A stretch of 64,000 bases of DNA from Haloarcula sebkhae (GCF_014647415.1 NZ_BMPD01000001.1:62001-126000), one strand, 5' to 3'; positions 42,886 to 52,422 are shown, counted from the first letter of the stretch. Numbers and translations: made by a program. Notes: generated by a model not told the origin, from the sequence alone.

Positions 42886-44528
42886 CCGCCGACGTTGTCC
42901 TCGACGGCGAGTCGCTCACGCCTGCCGACGTGGTCGCCGTCGCCCGGAACGGCGCACCCGTCACCGTTGCCGAGACCGCCCGCGAGCGAATCCGCGAGTC
43001 CCGCGAGCGCGTCGAGAGCGTGCTGGACAGCGGCGAGGCGGTGTACGGTGTCACCACCGGCTTCGGCGACCTCGTCGACGAGCGCATCCCGCGCGAGGAG
43101 CTCGATGGCCTCCAGCGGAACCTCCTGCGGAGCCACGCCGCCGCGGTCGGCCGGGAATTGACTACCGAGGAGGTCCGAGCGATGATGGTCACGCGGGCGA
43201 ACACGCTGGCGAAGGGGTATTCGGGCATCCGGGAATCCGTCGTCGATCTGCTGGTTGCAATGCTCGACGCGGGTGTCCACCCGGTCGTTCCATCGCGGGG
43301 CAGCCTCGGTGCGAGCGGTGACCTCGCACCACTCGCACACATGTCGCTGGTGCTCATCAGCGAGGGGGAAGCCGAGATTGAGGGGGACCGACTCCCCGGC
43401 GACGAGGCGCTTGACGCGGCCGACCTCGAACCGGTGACGCTCCGGGCCAAGGAGGGGCTGGCGCTCATCAACGGGACGCAACTGACCGTCGGCGTCGCCG
43501 CGCTCCTCCTCGACGACGCTGAACGACTGGTCACTGCCGCCGACATCGCCGGCGCGCTCACGACGGAGGTGACCCTCTCCTCGACAGTGCCGTCCCACGA
43601 AGCTATCACTGCCGTCCGGCCCCACGCTGGCCAGGCCGCGAGTGCGCGAAACGTCCGGCGGCTGACGGCCAACTCCGACGTGGTCGAGTCACACCGAAAC
43701 TGCGACCGCGTGCAAGACGCCTATGCGATGCGCTGTCTGCCGCAGGTCCATGGTGCGGTCCGTGACGCCGTCGGCCACCTCCGGGAGGCTGTCGAGGTCG
43801 AGCTTAACAGCGCGACGGACAATCCGCTGGTGTTCCCCCGCGAAGACGAGCGCAGTGAATCCTCGGGCCGAGCGAGCAGGAGCGACCGACGTGAAGCGAG
43901 CGAGGCAAGCGCTGTGAGCGTCGACGATCGGGCCTCCGGCTCCGACAGCGCGGGCGTGCTGTCCGGCGGGAACTTCCACGGCGCGGTGCTCGCCATGCGT
44001 CTCGACTATCTGACGAACGCGCTCACCGAACTCGCGGCCATCTCGGAGCGCCGGACCGACCGGATGCTCAACCCCAATCTGCAGGAGCCACACCTCCCGC
44101 CGTTTCTCACCGAACAGAGCGGCGTCCGTTCGGGCTACATGATCGCCCAGTACACTGCCGCGGCGCTGTTGAACGAATGTCGGTCCTTCGGTCGGCCGTC
44201 GATGGACAACACCCCCGTCAGCGGGAATCAGGAGGACCACGTCAGCATGAGCGCGCAGTCGGCGTATCTGGCCCGGAAAACGGCGCGAAACACCGCTGCG
44301 ATCCTCGGTGTCGAGCTATGCTGTGGGGCGCAGGCCGCCGACTTCGTCGACAACGGCCTCGAACTGGGTGTCGGGTCCGCCGAAGCCTACGACGCCGTCC
44401 GTGCAGTAGTCCCGAGGCTGACGGCGGACCGCCCGGTCCACGAAGACATCGAGGCCGCGAGCGCGCTCGTCGAGTCACCGGCCTTCACCGAGCGGGTTGC
44501 TGCGGCCCTCGACGAAGAGCTAGAGTGA
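42882..44528 (+). CDS. hutH: Histidine ammonia-lyase with low-complexity insertion
   Basis: 548 residues, about 35 more than typical. The MIO-forming Ala-Ser-Gly is at 144-146 ('SRGSLGASGDLAPLAHMS'). Residues 323-357 (43848-43952) are a Ser/Arg/Glu/Ala-rich insertion between 'ATDNPLVFPRED' and 'GVLSGGNFHG', a loop that is short in other HutH. It makes urocanate from histidine. The rest, including 'QEDHVSMSAQSAYLARKTA', is conserved, so activity is likely kept. It converges on the AAA gene with only 7 nt between. Confidence 0.94.
   Translation: MTADVVLDGESLTPADVVAVARNGAPVTVAETARERIRESRERVESVLDSGEAVYGVTTGFGDLVDERIPREELDGLQRNLLRSHAAAVGRELTTEEVRAMMVTRANTLAKGYSGIRESVVDLLVAMLDAGVHPVVPSRGSLGASGDLAPLAHMSLVLISEGEAEIEGDRLPGDEALDAADLEPVTLRAKEGLALINGTQLTVGVAALLLDDAERLVTAADIAGALTTEVTLSSTVPSHEAITAVRPHAGQAASARNVRRLTANSDVVESHRNCDRVQDAYAMRCLPQVHGAVRDAVGHLREAVEVELNSATDNPLVFPREDERSESSGRASRSDRREASEASAVSVDDRASGSDSAGVLSGGNFHGAVLAMRLDYLTNALTELAAISERRTDRMLNPNLQEPHLPPFLTEQSGVRSGYMIAQYTAAALLNECRSFGRPSMDNTPVSGNQEDHVSMSAQSAYLARKTARNTAAILGVELCCGAQAADFVDNGLELGVGSAEAYDAVRAVVPRLTADRPVHEDIEAASALVESPAFTERVAAALDEELE
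43848..43952 (+). other. In-frame 105-nt low-complexity insertion within hutH
   Basis: Exactly 35 codons rich in 'gagcgag', 'gaagcgagcg' and 'agtgaa' words, the same style as the intergenic repeats at 1775-1967. The reading frame is kept on both sides. It encodes mostly Ser, Glu, Arg, Ala and Asp, so it is probably a disordered surface loop. Confidence 0.65.
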
Positions 44529-44535
44529 GCCGTCC

Positions 44536-47088
44536 TCAGGACCCGAGCCCGAGGTCAGCGGTCCCCTTTGCTCCCTGATAGCGCTCCCGGTCGTCCCAGT
44601 CGGCGATGCTCGAATGGGTCTCCCGGACAGCGGTTTCGAGGTGCGCCTGCGTTATCTCCGAGCCGTCTCGCAGGGCGTGGCGCGCCGCGTCCTCGGCGAC
44701 GAGTTCGAGATCACTGGCGGCGTACCCCGCGGTCGGGCCGACGATGGCGTCCCAGTCGATGTCGCCGGCAACGGGCCGGCCTTGCAGGTGGATTTCGAGG
44801 ATCTGCCTTCGAGCCTCGGCATCCGGCGGGGGGACCTCCACACGCTCGTCGAACCGGCCCGAGCGCCGCAGCGCCGCGTCGATATCCTCGACGAAGTTCG
44901 TCGCTGCGACCACGACAATGTCTTCAGCCGCCGCGCCTTCGAGTTCGGTGAGCAGTTGATTGACCAGCTGTTGCTCGCTCGTGTTCATCGAGCCGCGCCG
45001 CGAGCCGGCGATGCCGTCGATCTCGTCGATGAACAGCACACAAGGGGAGTTCGCGCGGGCCACCTCGAACACCTCGGCGACGTTGCGGGCCGGCTCACCC
45101 ATCCACTTACTCGTCACGTCCGCGGGGCTGATTTCGACGAAGCTATGTTCGAGCTCGCCCGCGAGCGCGCCGGCGAGGTGGGTCTTCCCACAGCCGGGAG
45201 GGCCGTACAGCAACAGTCCTGAGAGCACGTCGATCCCGTACTCGGCGTAGGCGTCGGCGTTCTGAAGCGGATCGAGGACTGTATCTTCGAGTCGGTCCTT
45301 CAGTTCGCCCATCCCGCCCACGTCGCCGAAGTCCCGTCCCGGATCAGTCTCGACCAGCGAACTGGCCTGCAGGTCGACGCCGTCGGGCTGGACGACGCCG
45401 TTTTCGGCGACCATCTCGGGGTCGACCCAGTCCGGAATGCTGATGTCGGTCTCTGTGGCGGCCTGCATAAGATGGTCCGTCCCGATCGGGGCGTCCGCCC
45501 GTAGCGCCTTTCGGGCGGCGTCCTCGGCGATGAGTTCAATGTCGCTGGCCGCGAAGCCGGCCGTCTCCTCGACGACTGGGTCGAGGTCGATGTCGGCGGC
45601 CGTCGGTCGGCCGGCGAGGTGAATCTCCAGAATCTGCTTTCGAGCTTGCGGGTCCGGCGGGGGGACCTCCACCCGCTCGTCGAACCGACCCGAGCGTCGG
45701 ATGGCGTCGTCCACGTCCTCGACGAGGTTCGTCGCGCCCAGCACCACCACGTCCTCGTCTGCGATCCCCTCAAGTTCGGTGAGCAATTGATTGACCAGTT
45801 GCTGCTCGCTGCTGTTCATGTTGCTGTCGCCGTCGCGTGCGCCGGCGATGCCGTCGATCTCGTCGATGAAAAGGATACATGGGGCGTTCGCACGGGCGAT
45901 CTGGAACAGCTCCTCGACCTTCTGTGCGGGTTCGCCCATGTACTTGCTCGTCACGTCGGCGGGCGTGACCTCGATGAAGGCGTGGTCGACCTCGCCTGCG
46001 AGCGCGCCGGCGACGTGGGTTTTCCCACAGCCGGGCGGGCCGTGCAACAGGACACCGTTGACGACGCCGATGCCGTACTCCTCGAAGGCGCTCGGGTCCT
46101 GCAGCGGACGGACGACCTTGTGGTTGAGCGTCTCCAGTAGCTCGGCCATCCCGCCCACATCGGCGAAGCTCCGGGACGGGTTCGGGTCGACCAGCCCGTC
46201 GGCTTCCATGTCGACGCCGTCGGGCTGGACCACCGTCCCGTCGTCCGAGGGCTGCTCGCGGTTTATCGAGGGCGCGCCGTCGGTACTGTTCGAGTCGGTA
46301 TTGCCGCTCGTCCCGGTCGAACTTGATTCGTCGGACTGGTCGATTCGCTCCCGAATGTTCCGTTCGAGCCGGTCCGGATTGACTTCGTAGCCGTACTCGG
46401 CCAGCCGGCGGGGTTCGGCGCTCAAAAACTCCGCGAGCCAGCCGTGGCGCTGTAGCTCCTCGGTCGGGGCATCGGGGTCCCGGAAGGTGACGAGCTTCAC
46501 GTCCGTGCTGTCGGGTGAGTGGTACTCGGCAAGCCAGAAGGGGAGATACAGGCGGTCGACGCCAGTCACGCTGTCGAATCCGTCGGGGTCGAAATCCCCG
46601 GGGAGCCCGTAGGATTCGCGCAGTTTCCGGAGGAATACGTTGGCCGTGCCGGAGGCGGCGTTCTGTTGTTGGTCGCGGTACTCCGCGACACGCTGGGGCA
46701 GTAACGCTCGGGCGTCGTCGTCAGTAACTTGAAACTGCAGCAGGACAGAGCGGCCAAGCGCCGGGTCGCTGCGGCCGAGGTCGTAGTCGCTGGTCGCTCG
46801 GCGGACCACCGCGTCGGTGTCGTCGACGTACTGCGAGACAGCCCGGTCGTTGTCCGCCCAGAGGCCGTCGAGAAACGCCGTTTCGGACTTCGTCGTCGTC
46901 CCGAGCAGCTTCCCCTTGCCGGTCTCGTACTCGTAGTCGACTTTGAACACCGGATAGAACACCCGGTGGAGGCGTTCCAGCTGTTCGGCGTCCCCGAAAG
47001 CGGTCATCGTCCGCTGGTCGAGCGTCTCTCTGACGGTCTCCTCCTCTGGTACCCGACGGTCGGCGTAGATGTACGGTGGCAGACTCAT
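44536..47088 (-). CDS. Double AAA ATPase with non-Cdc48 N-terminal domain
   Basis: 850 residues. Two AAA modules: Walker A 'GPPGCGKTH' at 350-358 and at 629-637, Walker B 'ILFIDEIDGIAG' and 'VLFIDEIDGIAG', each with the second-region-of-homology and Arg finger 'RRSGRFDERVEVPPP'. Each module is preceded by a repeated lead 'VVQPDGVD' and 'DVGGM'. The N-terminal 250 residues do not look like the Cdc48 N-domain, followed by a Ser/Thr/Asp linker (251-285). Substrate remodelling is likely but the target unknown. It overlaps the CoA ligase gene by 4 nt. Confidence 0.85.
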   Translation of the reverse strand: MSLPPYIYADRRVPEEETVRETLDQRTMTAFGDAEQLERLHRVFYPVFKVDYEYETGKGKLLGTTTKSETAFLDGLWADNDRAVSQYVDDTDAVVRRATSDYDLGRSDPALGRSVLLQFQVTDDDARALLPQRVAEYRDQQQNAASGTANVFLRKLRESYGLPGDFDPDGFDSVTGVDRLYLPFWLAEYHSPDSTDVKLVTFRDPDAPTEELQRHGWLAEFLSAEPRRLAEYGYEVNPDRLERNIRERIDQSDESSSTGTSGNTDSNSTDGAPSINREQPSDDGTVVQPDGVDMEADGLVDPNPSRSFADVGGMAELLETLNHKVVRPLQDPSAFEEYGIGVVNGVLLHGPPGCGKTHVAGALAGEVDHAFIEVTPADVTSKYMGEPAQKVEELFQIARANAPCILFIDEIDGIAGARDGDSNMNSSEQQLVNQLLTELEGIADEDVVVLGATNLVEDVDDAIRRSGRFDERVEVPPPDPQARKQILEIHLAGRPTAADIDLDPVVEETAGFAASDIELIAEDAARKALRADAPIGTDHLMQAATETDISIPDWVDPEMVAENGVVQPDGVDLQASSLVETDPGRDFGDVGGMGELKDRLEDTVLDPLQNADAYAEYGIDVLSGLLLYGPPGCGKTHLAGALAGELEHSFVEISPADVTSKWMGEPARNVAEVFEVARANSPCVLFIDEIDGIAGSRRGSMNTSEQQLVNQLLTELEGAAAEDIVVVAATNFVEDIDAALRRSGRFDERVEVPPPDAEARRQILEIHLQGRPVAGDIDWDAIVGPTAGYAASDLELVAEDAARHALRDGSEITQAHLETAVRETHSSIADWDDRERYQGAKGTADLGLGS

Positions 47089-47834
47089 TCGAGGTCGCCC
47101 TCCCGAATCGTCTGCTCGGCAGCGGTCAGGGCGCTGTCGGCGTCGAACGCGTCGATGGCGTCCTGCTGGGCGTCCGGGTCGCCACGGAGGTTGCGGGCGT
47201 GCTCGGTAATGTTCGGGATCGCGCGGATGATGTTGTCGACGATGGGGACCGTCGCCACTTCCGCCGAGCGGCTTCGAGGGTTGAGGTCGATGACGAGTTC
47301 CGTCTTGCCCATCTCGCCCAGCGCCTCGGCACGGTCACCGTCTTCCAGCGGGACCAGCACCACGTCCGCCGCGCCGATGCCATCGGCGTCAACCTTCGCG
47401 CGCTCGTGGTCGAGTCCGGGAATGCGCCCGTCGGCGGTCAGCCCCTTCACGTCTGTCGCGCCGTGCTCGCGGAGGTACTCGGCGATAGCCTCGATGCGCT
47501 CCTCGGTCCGGTTGAACAGGTTCACCTCGAGGTCTGCGCCGGTCACCTCGGCGAGTTCGACGAGTTCGCCGGGGACGAGGGCGGCAGCGTTGCCGTTGAC
47601 CGAGACGACGGCGTGGTCTGCGGACAGGAGGTGTGCCGCGGCGGCGCGTTCGGCGTCGTCGGCGCTGTCGATAGTGCGCTCACCCAGCAGGTAGTCGAAG
47701 GCCTCGCCACGGCCCTGGGCGATGAGGCCCTGCCGGGAGGTGATTCCACGGTCGACGCCCGCTTCGATACGGTGGCGGGTCAAAAGCGACTCGTAGCGGG
47801 GGTGGCTCTCAGGGAGATCGACGTCCTCACTCAT
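47085..47834 (-). CDS. 4-phosphopantoate--beta-alanine ligase
   Basis: 249 residues, matching the archaeal phosphopantothenate synthetase family (COG1701). It joins 4-phosphopantoate and beta-alanine with ATP, replacing bacterial pantothenate synthetase plus kinase in archaeal CoA synthesis. Signatures: 'HPRYESLLTRHRIEAGVDRG', 'GLIAQGRGEAFDYLLGERT', 'VSVNGNAAALVPGELVEL', 'VDNIIRAIPNI'. The stop overlaps the AAA gene start. MfnA at 52423 could provide the beta-alanine. Confidence 0.92.
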   Translation of the reverse strand: MSEDVDLPESHPRYESLLTRHRIEAGVDRGITSRQGLIAQGRGEAFDYLLGERTIDSADDAERAAAAHLLSADHAVVSVNGNAAALVPGELVELAEVTGADLEVNLFNRTEERIEAIAEYLREHGATDVKGLTADGRIPGLDHERAKVDADGIGAADVVLVPLEDGDRAEALGEMGKTELVIDLNPRSRSAEVATVPIVDNIIRAIPNITEHARNLRGDPDAQQDAIDAFDADSALTAAEQTIREGDLE

Positions 47835-47978
47835 ACGTTCCAGTGATACCTCCCTGTACTAAAGTCGTCCGTCAGGGGCGCGTCTCGGCCGACGTCGCGT
47901 GCTTCGACGGAACCGGCCGCCGGCCGACTCCAGCTACCTCCGGAAAAGATTATCTGCGGGTCAGCACAACTCCGTGCC

Positions 47979-48890
47979 ATGGATACCCGACAGGCGTTGC
48001 TTGTCGACGCGTTCGCCGCGGAGCCAACGGCGGGCACACCGACCGGCGTCGTTCCGGAAGCCGACGGACTGACCGACGACCAGATGCAGGCCGTCGCCAG
48101 CGAACTTGGGGCCCTCGAAACGGCGTTTGTCCTGCCGGCGGAAGACGCCGACCGCCGGCTTCGCTGTTTCTCGCCGACCGAGGAATTAACACAGGCGGAG
48201 ACAGCCACAGTTGCGGCTCATGCAGCGCTCTCCGAGCGTGGCGAAATCGGCGACGGCGAGTGGACAGTCGCCACCGCCGCCGGCGAAGTCGCTGTCGAGA
48301 CGAAACAGAACGGGATGGTCTGGGTCGAACAGGGCCAGGCCGACATCACCGAGGTAGACATCCCCTACACCGATGTCGCAGACGCGCTCGGACTCGACGA
48401 GGCCACGCTCAAAGACGTGGGTGCCGACCTGCCGCTCGTGACGGCCGACGCGGGCGAGCCGTGGCTCATGGTTCCGGTCAACTACTTCGAGCATCTGAGC
48501 AATCTCAGCGTTGACGTGGCTGCCGTCGACTCGCTCTGTGGCCGCGTGGACGCGGCCGGCGTGTATCCGTTCACGTTCGATACGGTCGGTGCCGACGCGA
48601 CGCGCCGGTCGACGTTCCACGGACGAGCGTTCCGGGCCGGGAGCCGAACTGAGGAACCAGTAACCGCGGCGGCGTCGGGGGCCTGCGCGGCGTTCGTCCG
48701 CCGCTACGGGGCGCTCGATGACACCATCGAGCAGATCATCGCCGAGGGCGGGCATTTCCGTGACCGCCCCGGCACGGTGTCGGTCGATACCGACGGGACA
48801 GAGGTGTGGGTCGGCGGGCGCGCTGTCACTGCACTGGACGGCACAATGACTGTCCCCGTCGTCGACGACGACGATATCATCGAGGCGTGA
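47979..48890 (+). CDS. Divergent PhzF-family protein
   Basis: 303 residues in the size range of the PhzF isomerase family with two diaminopimelate-epimerase-like halves. The catalytic Glu is kept (Glu47 in 'LGALETAF'), but the 'GHAT' motif is 'AETAT' (74-77 region) and the second-half 'EDPVTGSAHC' is 'EEPVTAAASGAC', so substrate-binding residues have changed. Isomerase activity is possible but the substrate would differ. It is divergent from the CoA ligase gene. Confidence 0.75.
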   Translation: MDTRQALLVDAFAAEPTAGTPTGVVPEADGLTDDQMQAVASELGALETAFVLPAEDADRRLRCFSPTEELTQAETATVAAHAALSERGEIGDGEWTVATAAGEVAVETKQNGMVWVEQGQADITEVDIPYTDVADALGLDEATLKDVGADLPLVTADAGEPWLMVPVNYFEHLSNLSVDVAAVDSLCGRVDAAGVYPFTFDTVGADATRRSTFHGRAFRAGSRTEEPVTAAASGACAAFVRRYGALDDTIEQIIAEGGHFRDRPGTVSVDTDGTEVWVGGRAVTALDGTMTVPVVDDDDIIEA

Positions 48891-48923
48891 CCGCAGAACC
48901 GTACCGGCGGCGTGGCTGCCTGA

Positions 48924-48943
48924 TTCACTCGAAATCGAGTGAA
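48924..48943. repeat. Perfect 9-2-9 inverted repeat upstream of ppsA
   Basis: TTCACTCGA, AA, TCGAGTGAA, in the gap between the phzF-like gene and ppsA. No T-run follows, so an operator or mRNA hairpin is as likely as a terminator. Confidence 0.55.
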
Positions 48944-49011
48944 GAGCGGTCGCCTCACTGGCTGTAACCGGAACTTCCTTAATTGTCGTTGAAGATGATA
49001 CGAGTGAGTCC

Positions 49012-51321
49012 ATGCCAACACTGTGGCTCGATGAAATCGGTGCCGACGACCTGGCGCGGGTCGGCGGCAAGGCGGCGTCTCTCGGAGAACTGACCGGAGC
49101 GGGCCTGCCCGTTCCGTCGGCGTTCGTCGTTACCGCCGACACGTATCGGTCGTTCATCGAAGCAACTGGAATCGACGAGCCGCTGTTCGAGGCCGTCGAT
49201 GTCGACAGCGACGACTCGCAGGCGCTGGCCGAGGCGGCCGAACGCGCTCAGGAGTTGATCCTGGAAACCGACACCCCGCCGTCGGTCCGCGAGGACCTGC
49301 TGGCCGCCTACGACGAGATGGGGGACGAAGACGTGGCGGTGCGGTCCTCAGCGACTGCCGAAGACCTCCCGGACGCCTCCTTCGCCGGCCAACAGGACAC
49401 GTACCTGAACGTCTCGCGTGCGGACCTCCTGCAGCGGGTCAAGGAATGCTGGGCGTCGCTGTTCACCCAGCGCGCCATCTACTACCGCAACGAGAACGAC
49501 TTCGCACACGACGCCGTGGACATCGCTGTCGTCGTCCAGCAGATGGTCGACGCGGAGAAGTCCGGCGTCATGTTCACCAGCCATCCCTCGACCGGTGGGC
49601 CGACGGCTATCATCGAGGCTGCCTGGGGACTGGGTGAAGCGGTCGTCTCCGGCGCAGTCTCGCCCGACAACTACAGTATCGACCGCGAGACGGGGACCAT
49701 CGACGAGGTGACCGTCGCCGACAAGAAGGTGATGTGCGTTCGGGGTGAGGACGGGGAGACTATCGAACGCTCCGTCCCCGAGGAGAAGCGCAACGAGCGC
49801 GTCCTCTCCGACGAGGAGATTCACCGACTCCTGGAAGTCGGCGAGCGCGTCGAGGACCACTACGACACCCCACAGGACGTGGAGTGGGCGGTCTACGAAG
49901 GTGAGGTGTATCTGCTCCAGTCCCGCCCGATTACCACCATTGACGACCCCGAAGGGAGCGCCGGCTCGGCCAACGAAGCCGAGAGTCAGCCGCCGGGGGC
50001 GAAGTCGGGTGTCGCCGACGGCGGGGCGATGGAGAGCCAGTCGGAGGGAGTTCGGCTCTCCGGAATCGGCTCCGCGCCGGGCCGGGTCACTGGCATCGTC
50101 CGCATCGTCGACAAGCTCGACAACCTCGACAAGGTCGAGGACGGCGACATCATCGTCGCCGAGATGACGACGCCGGACATGGTACCGGCGATGAAACGCG
50201 CAAACGGGATCATCACCGACGAAGGTGGGATGACCAGCCACGCCGCTATTGTCTCCCGAGAGCTGGGCGTCCCGGCCGTTGTCGGGGCTGAGGACGCGAC
50301 ACAGAAGCTCCGGGACGGCGAAACGGTCACGCTCGACGGCGACAAGGGCACAGTCGAGAAAGGGGCCAAGGTCCCGGAGACATCTGACGATCAGGAAGAC
50401 GCTGGGCCGGTCGAGGCACACTCGGCCGTCAAGCCGATGACCGGAACGGAGGTCAAAGTCAACGTCTCCATTCCGGAAGCCGCCGAGCGCGCCGCCGCGA
50501 CGGGGGCCGACGGCGTCGGCCTGCTGCGAATCGAGCACATGATTCTCTCGACGGACAAGACGCCCTCGCGCTACGTCGAAGACCACGGCGAGCGCGCGTA
50601 CGTCGACGAAATCGTTGAGGGCGTCCGCTCGGTCGCCGAGGCGTTCTACCCGCGTCCGGTCCGCGTCCGTACGCTCGATGCCCCCTCCGACGAGTTCCGC
50701 CAGCTGCAGGGCGGCGAAGACGAGCCCAGCGAGCACAATCCGATGCTGGGGTATCGGGGCATCCGACGGTCGCTCGACCGCCCCGGCGAATTCAAACTCG
50801 AACTCCGGGCCTTCGAGCGCCTGTATGACCTCGGCTACGACAACGTCGAGCTGATGCTCCCGCTTGTCACCGACGCCGAGGACATCCTGCGGGCGAAGGC
50901 GCTGATGCAGGAGGTCGGCATCGACCCCGAGAAGCGCGACTGGGGCGTCATGATCGAGACGCCGGCAAGCGCGCTGTCCATCGAAGACATCTGCGAGGCC
51001 GGCATCGACTTCGTCTCCTTCGGGACGAACGATCTCACCCAGTACACGCTGGCCGTCGACCGCAACAACGGCAACGTCGCCGACCGCTTCGACGAACTCC
51101 ACCCGGCCGTGCTTGAACTCATGCGTCAGGTCATCGGGACCTGCCGCGAGCACGACGTCGCCACGAGCATCTGCGGCCAAGCGGCCTCGAAGCCACAGAT
51201 GGTGGACTTCCTCGTCGACGAGGGAGTCACCTCCATCTCGCCGAACATCGACGCCGTGCGTGACGTGCAACACGAGGTCAAGCGCGTCGAACAGCGGCTA
51301 CTGCTGGAATCGGTCCGCTAG
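49012..51321 (+). CDS. ppsA: Phosphoenolpyruvate synthase
   Basis: 769 residues. Pyruvate, water dikinase: ATP-grasp N-terminal part ('GGKAASLGELTGAGLPVPSA', 'VRSSATAEDLPDASFAGQQD'), central phospho-His domain 'GGMTSHAAIVSRELGVPAVV' and C-terminal TIM barrel ('GTNDLTQYTLAVDRN', 'ATSICGQAAS'). It makes PEP from pyruvate for gluconeogenesis. An about 35-residue Gly/Ala/Ser-rich linker sits near residues 315-345 between domains. ATG 49012 follows a TATA (CTTAATTG) by about 30 nt; T7 terminator downstream. Confidence 0.96.
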   Translation: MPTLWLDEIGADDLARVGGKAASLGELTGAGLPVPSAFVVTADTYRSFIEATGIDEPLFEAVDVDSDDSQALAEAAERAQELILETDTPPSVREDLLAAYDEMGDEDVAVRSSATAEDLPDASFAGQQDTYLNVSRADLLQRVKECWASLFTQRAIYYRNENDFAHDAVDIAVVVQQMVDAEKSGVMFTSHPSTGGPTAIIEAAWGLGEAVVSGAVSPDNYSIDRETGTIDEVTVADKKVMCVRGEDGETIERSVPEEKRNERVLSDEEIHRLLEVGERVEDHYDTPQDVEWAVYEGEVYLLQSRPITTIDDPEGSAGSANEAESQPPGAKSGVADGGAMESQSEGVRLSGIGSAPGRVTGIVRIVDKLDNLDKVEDGDIIVAEMTTPDMVPAMKRANGIITDEGGMTSHAAIVSRELGVPAVVGAEDATQKLRDGETVTLDGDKGTVEKGAKVPETSDDQEDAGPVEAHSAVKPMTGTEVKVNVSIPEAAERAAATGADGVGLLRIEHMILSTDKTPSRYVEDHGERAYVDEIVEGVRSVAEAFYPRPVRVRTLDAPSDEFRQLQGGEDEPSEHNPMLGYRGIRRSLDRPGEFKLELRAFERLYDLGYDNVELMLPLVTDAEDILRAKALMQEVGIDPEKRDWGVMIETPASALSIEDICEAGIDFVSFGTNDLTQYTLAVDRNNGNVADRFDELHPAVLELMRQVIGTCREHDVATSICGQAASKPQMVDFLVDEGVTSISPNIDAVRDVQHEVKRVEQRLLLESVR

Positions 51322-51348
51322 GGACGACAGCCCGGCATAGCCAGCAGG

Positions 51349-51355
51349 TTTTTTT
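51349..51355 (+). terminator. T7 run after ppsA
   Basis: Seven Ts 28 nt after the ppsA stop, after a GC-rich segment; also lies about 23-29 nt before the ATG of the next gene and may double as its TATA region. Confidence 0.5.
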
Positions 51356-51377
51356 GCGCCGTTCGCTTCGTTGCGGT

Positions 51378-52280
51378 ATGGCACCCGAATCGACACCGGA
51401 AGCCAAGAGTATCAGTTCCGGTGTGTCCTACATCCCCTTCGGCATCCCCGGGCTGGATGGACAGGTCCGCGGGATTCCGACCGGGAGCACGGTCCTGCTG
51501 GCCGGGGCCTCCGACGCGGGGGGCGACGCCTTCACCTACACCAGCCTCGCGACACTGATGCTCGCGAAACACCGCCCCGAGATGGTCCCCAACGGTATCG
51601 CCCGGCGCAGCGAGGCGATTCCGGAGTCAGTGACCTACATCACGCTCTCGCACGACCGGGAACACGTCTACAGCGAACTCGACGCCGTACTCGACGGCTA
51701 CCAGTTCGAGACGCTCACGGAGCACATGACTGTCGCCGACTTTTCCCAGCGGTTCATGGAGTTGTTGCCGGTCCCAGAGTCGCTGTTCGATGCCCGACGG
51801 AGCGACACCGAAATCGAACAGCCCGACGCGGAGCCGTCGGAACGAGAGCCCGCCGAGGAAACGTTCGAGAAACTGTTGTCCGACATCAGCGACCGGGTGA
51901 GCGACGCCGCGGAGACGCTCATCGTCATCGACTCGCTGACCGACCTCGAACGGGCGACGGAGTTCGGGCTGCCCCAGAACCACGAGATTGCGTTCCTGAT
52001 GGGGCTCCGTGAGGCAGTCGTCAACTGGGGGAACGTGGCCTTTGTCAAGCTTGACCGACCCGCCGGCGACGTGCGGTCGGACGAACTCATCCACGGGCTG
52101 TTGCACGGCAGCGTCTACTTCTACTCCAACGACAAGGGGTTCGAGACGTATCGGACGATGCGGGTCGGCTCCTTCGGCGGCGCGCTCGATACGGAGCGCC
52201 AGACCGTCTTCGAGTCGCTGATCGGTCCCACGGGCTTTCGCGCGAAAGCGACAAAGAAGATCGGGCCGTCGAACTGGTAA
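51378..52280 (+). CDS. RecA/KaiC-superfamily protein with degenerate P-loop
   Basis: 300 residues. Overall RecA/KaiC-like architecture ('IPFGIPGLDGQVRGIPTGST', Walker-B-like 'ETLIVIDSLTDLERAT'), but Walker A 'GASDAGGDAFT' (43-53) lacks the Lys and following Ser/Thr, so canonical ATP binding is doubtful. An acidic insertion (about 135-170) is haloarchaeal. Relatives are the haloarchaeal HTR-like/GvpD-type ATPases of unknown role. The ATG at 51378 is 56 nt after the ppsA stop. Confidence 0.75.
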   Translation: MAPESTPEAKSISSGVSYIPFGIPGLDGQVRGIPTGSTVLLAGASDAGGDAFTYTSLATLMLAKHRPEMVPNGIARRSEAIPESVTYITLSHDREHVYSELDAVLDGYQFETLTEHMTVADFSQRFMELLPVPESLFDARRSDTEIEQPDAEPSEREPAEETFEKLLSDISDRVSDAAETLIVIDSLTDLERATEFGLPQNHEIAFLMGLREAVVNWGNVAFVKLDRPAGDVRSDELIHGLLHGSVYFYSNDKGFETYRTMRVGSFGGALDTERQTVFESLIGPTGFRAKATKKIGPSNW

Positions 52281-52422
52281 CTCGACGGTAAAGCGCGCTC
52301 CCGCACCGAGTCCGGGTGGCCGTCCCGCCTGACCAGCGTGCTGCCATCAGGAGGAATAAACAGCAGACAACGACACGGACGAGCACAACGGCTAAACCAC
52401 TCCCCCGCTATACACCCGATAG

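Noticed and set aside
49348-51273. 641-codon open frame on the minus strand
   Set aside because: It lies wholly antisense to ppsA, and its Val/Asp/Arg/His-rich composition is that of a shadow frame in GC-rich DNA. No family motif.
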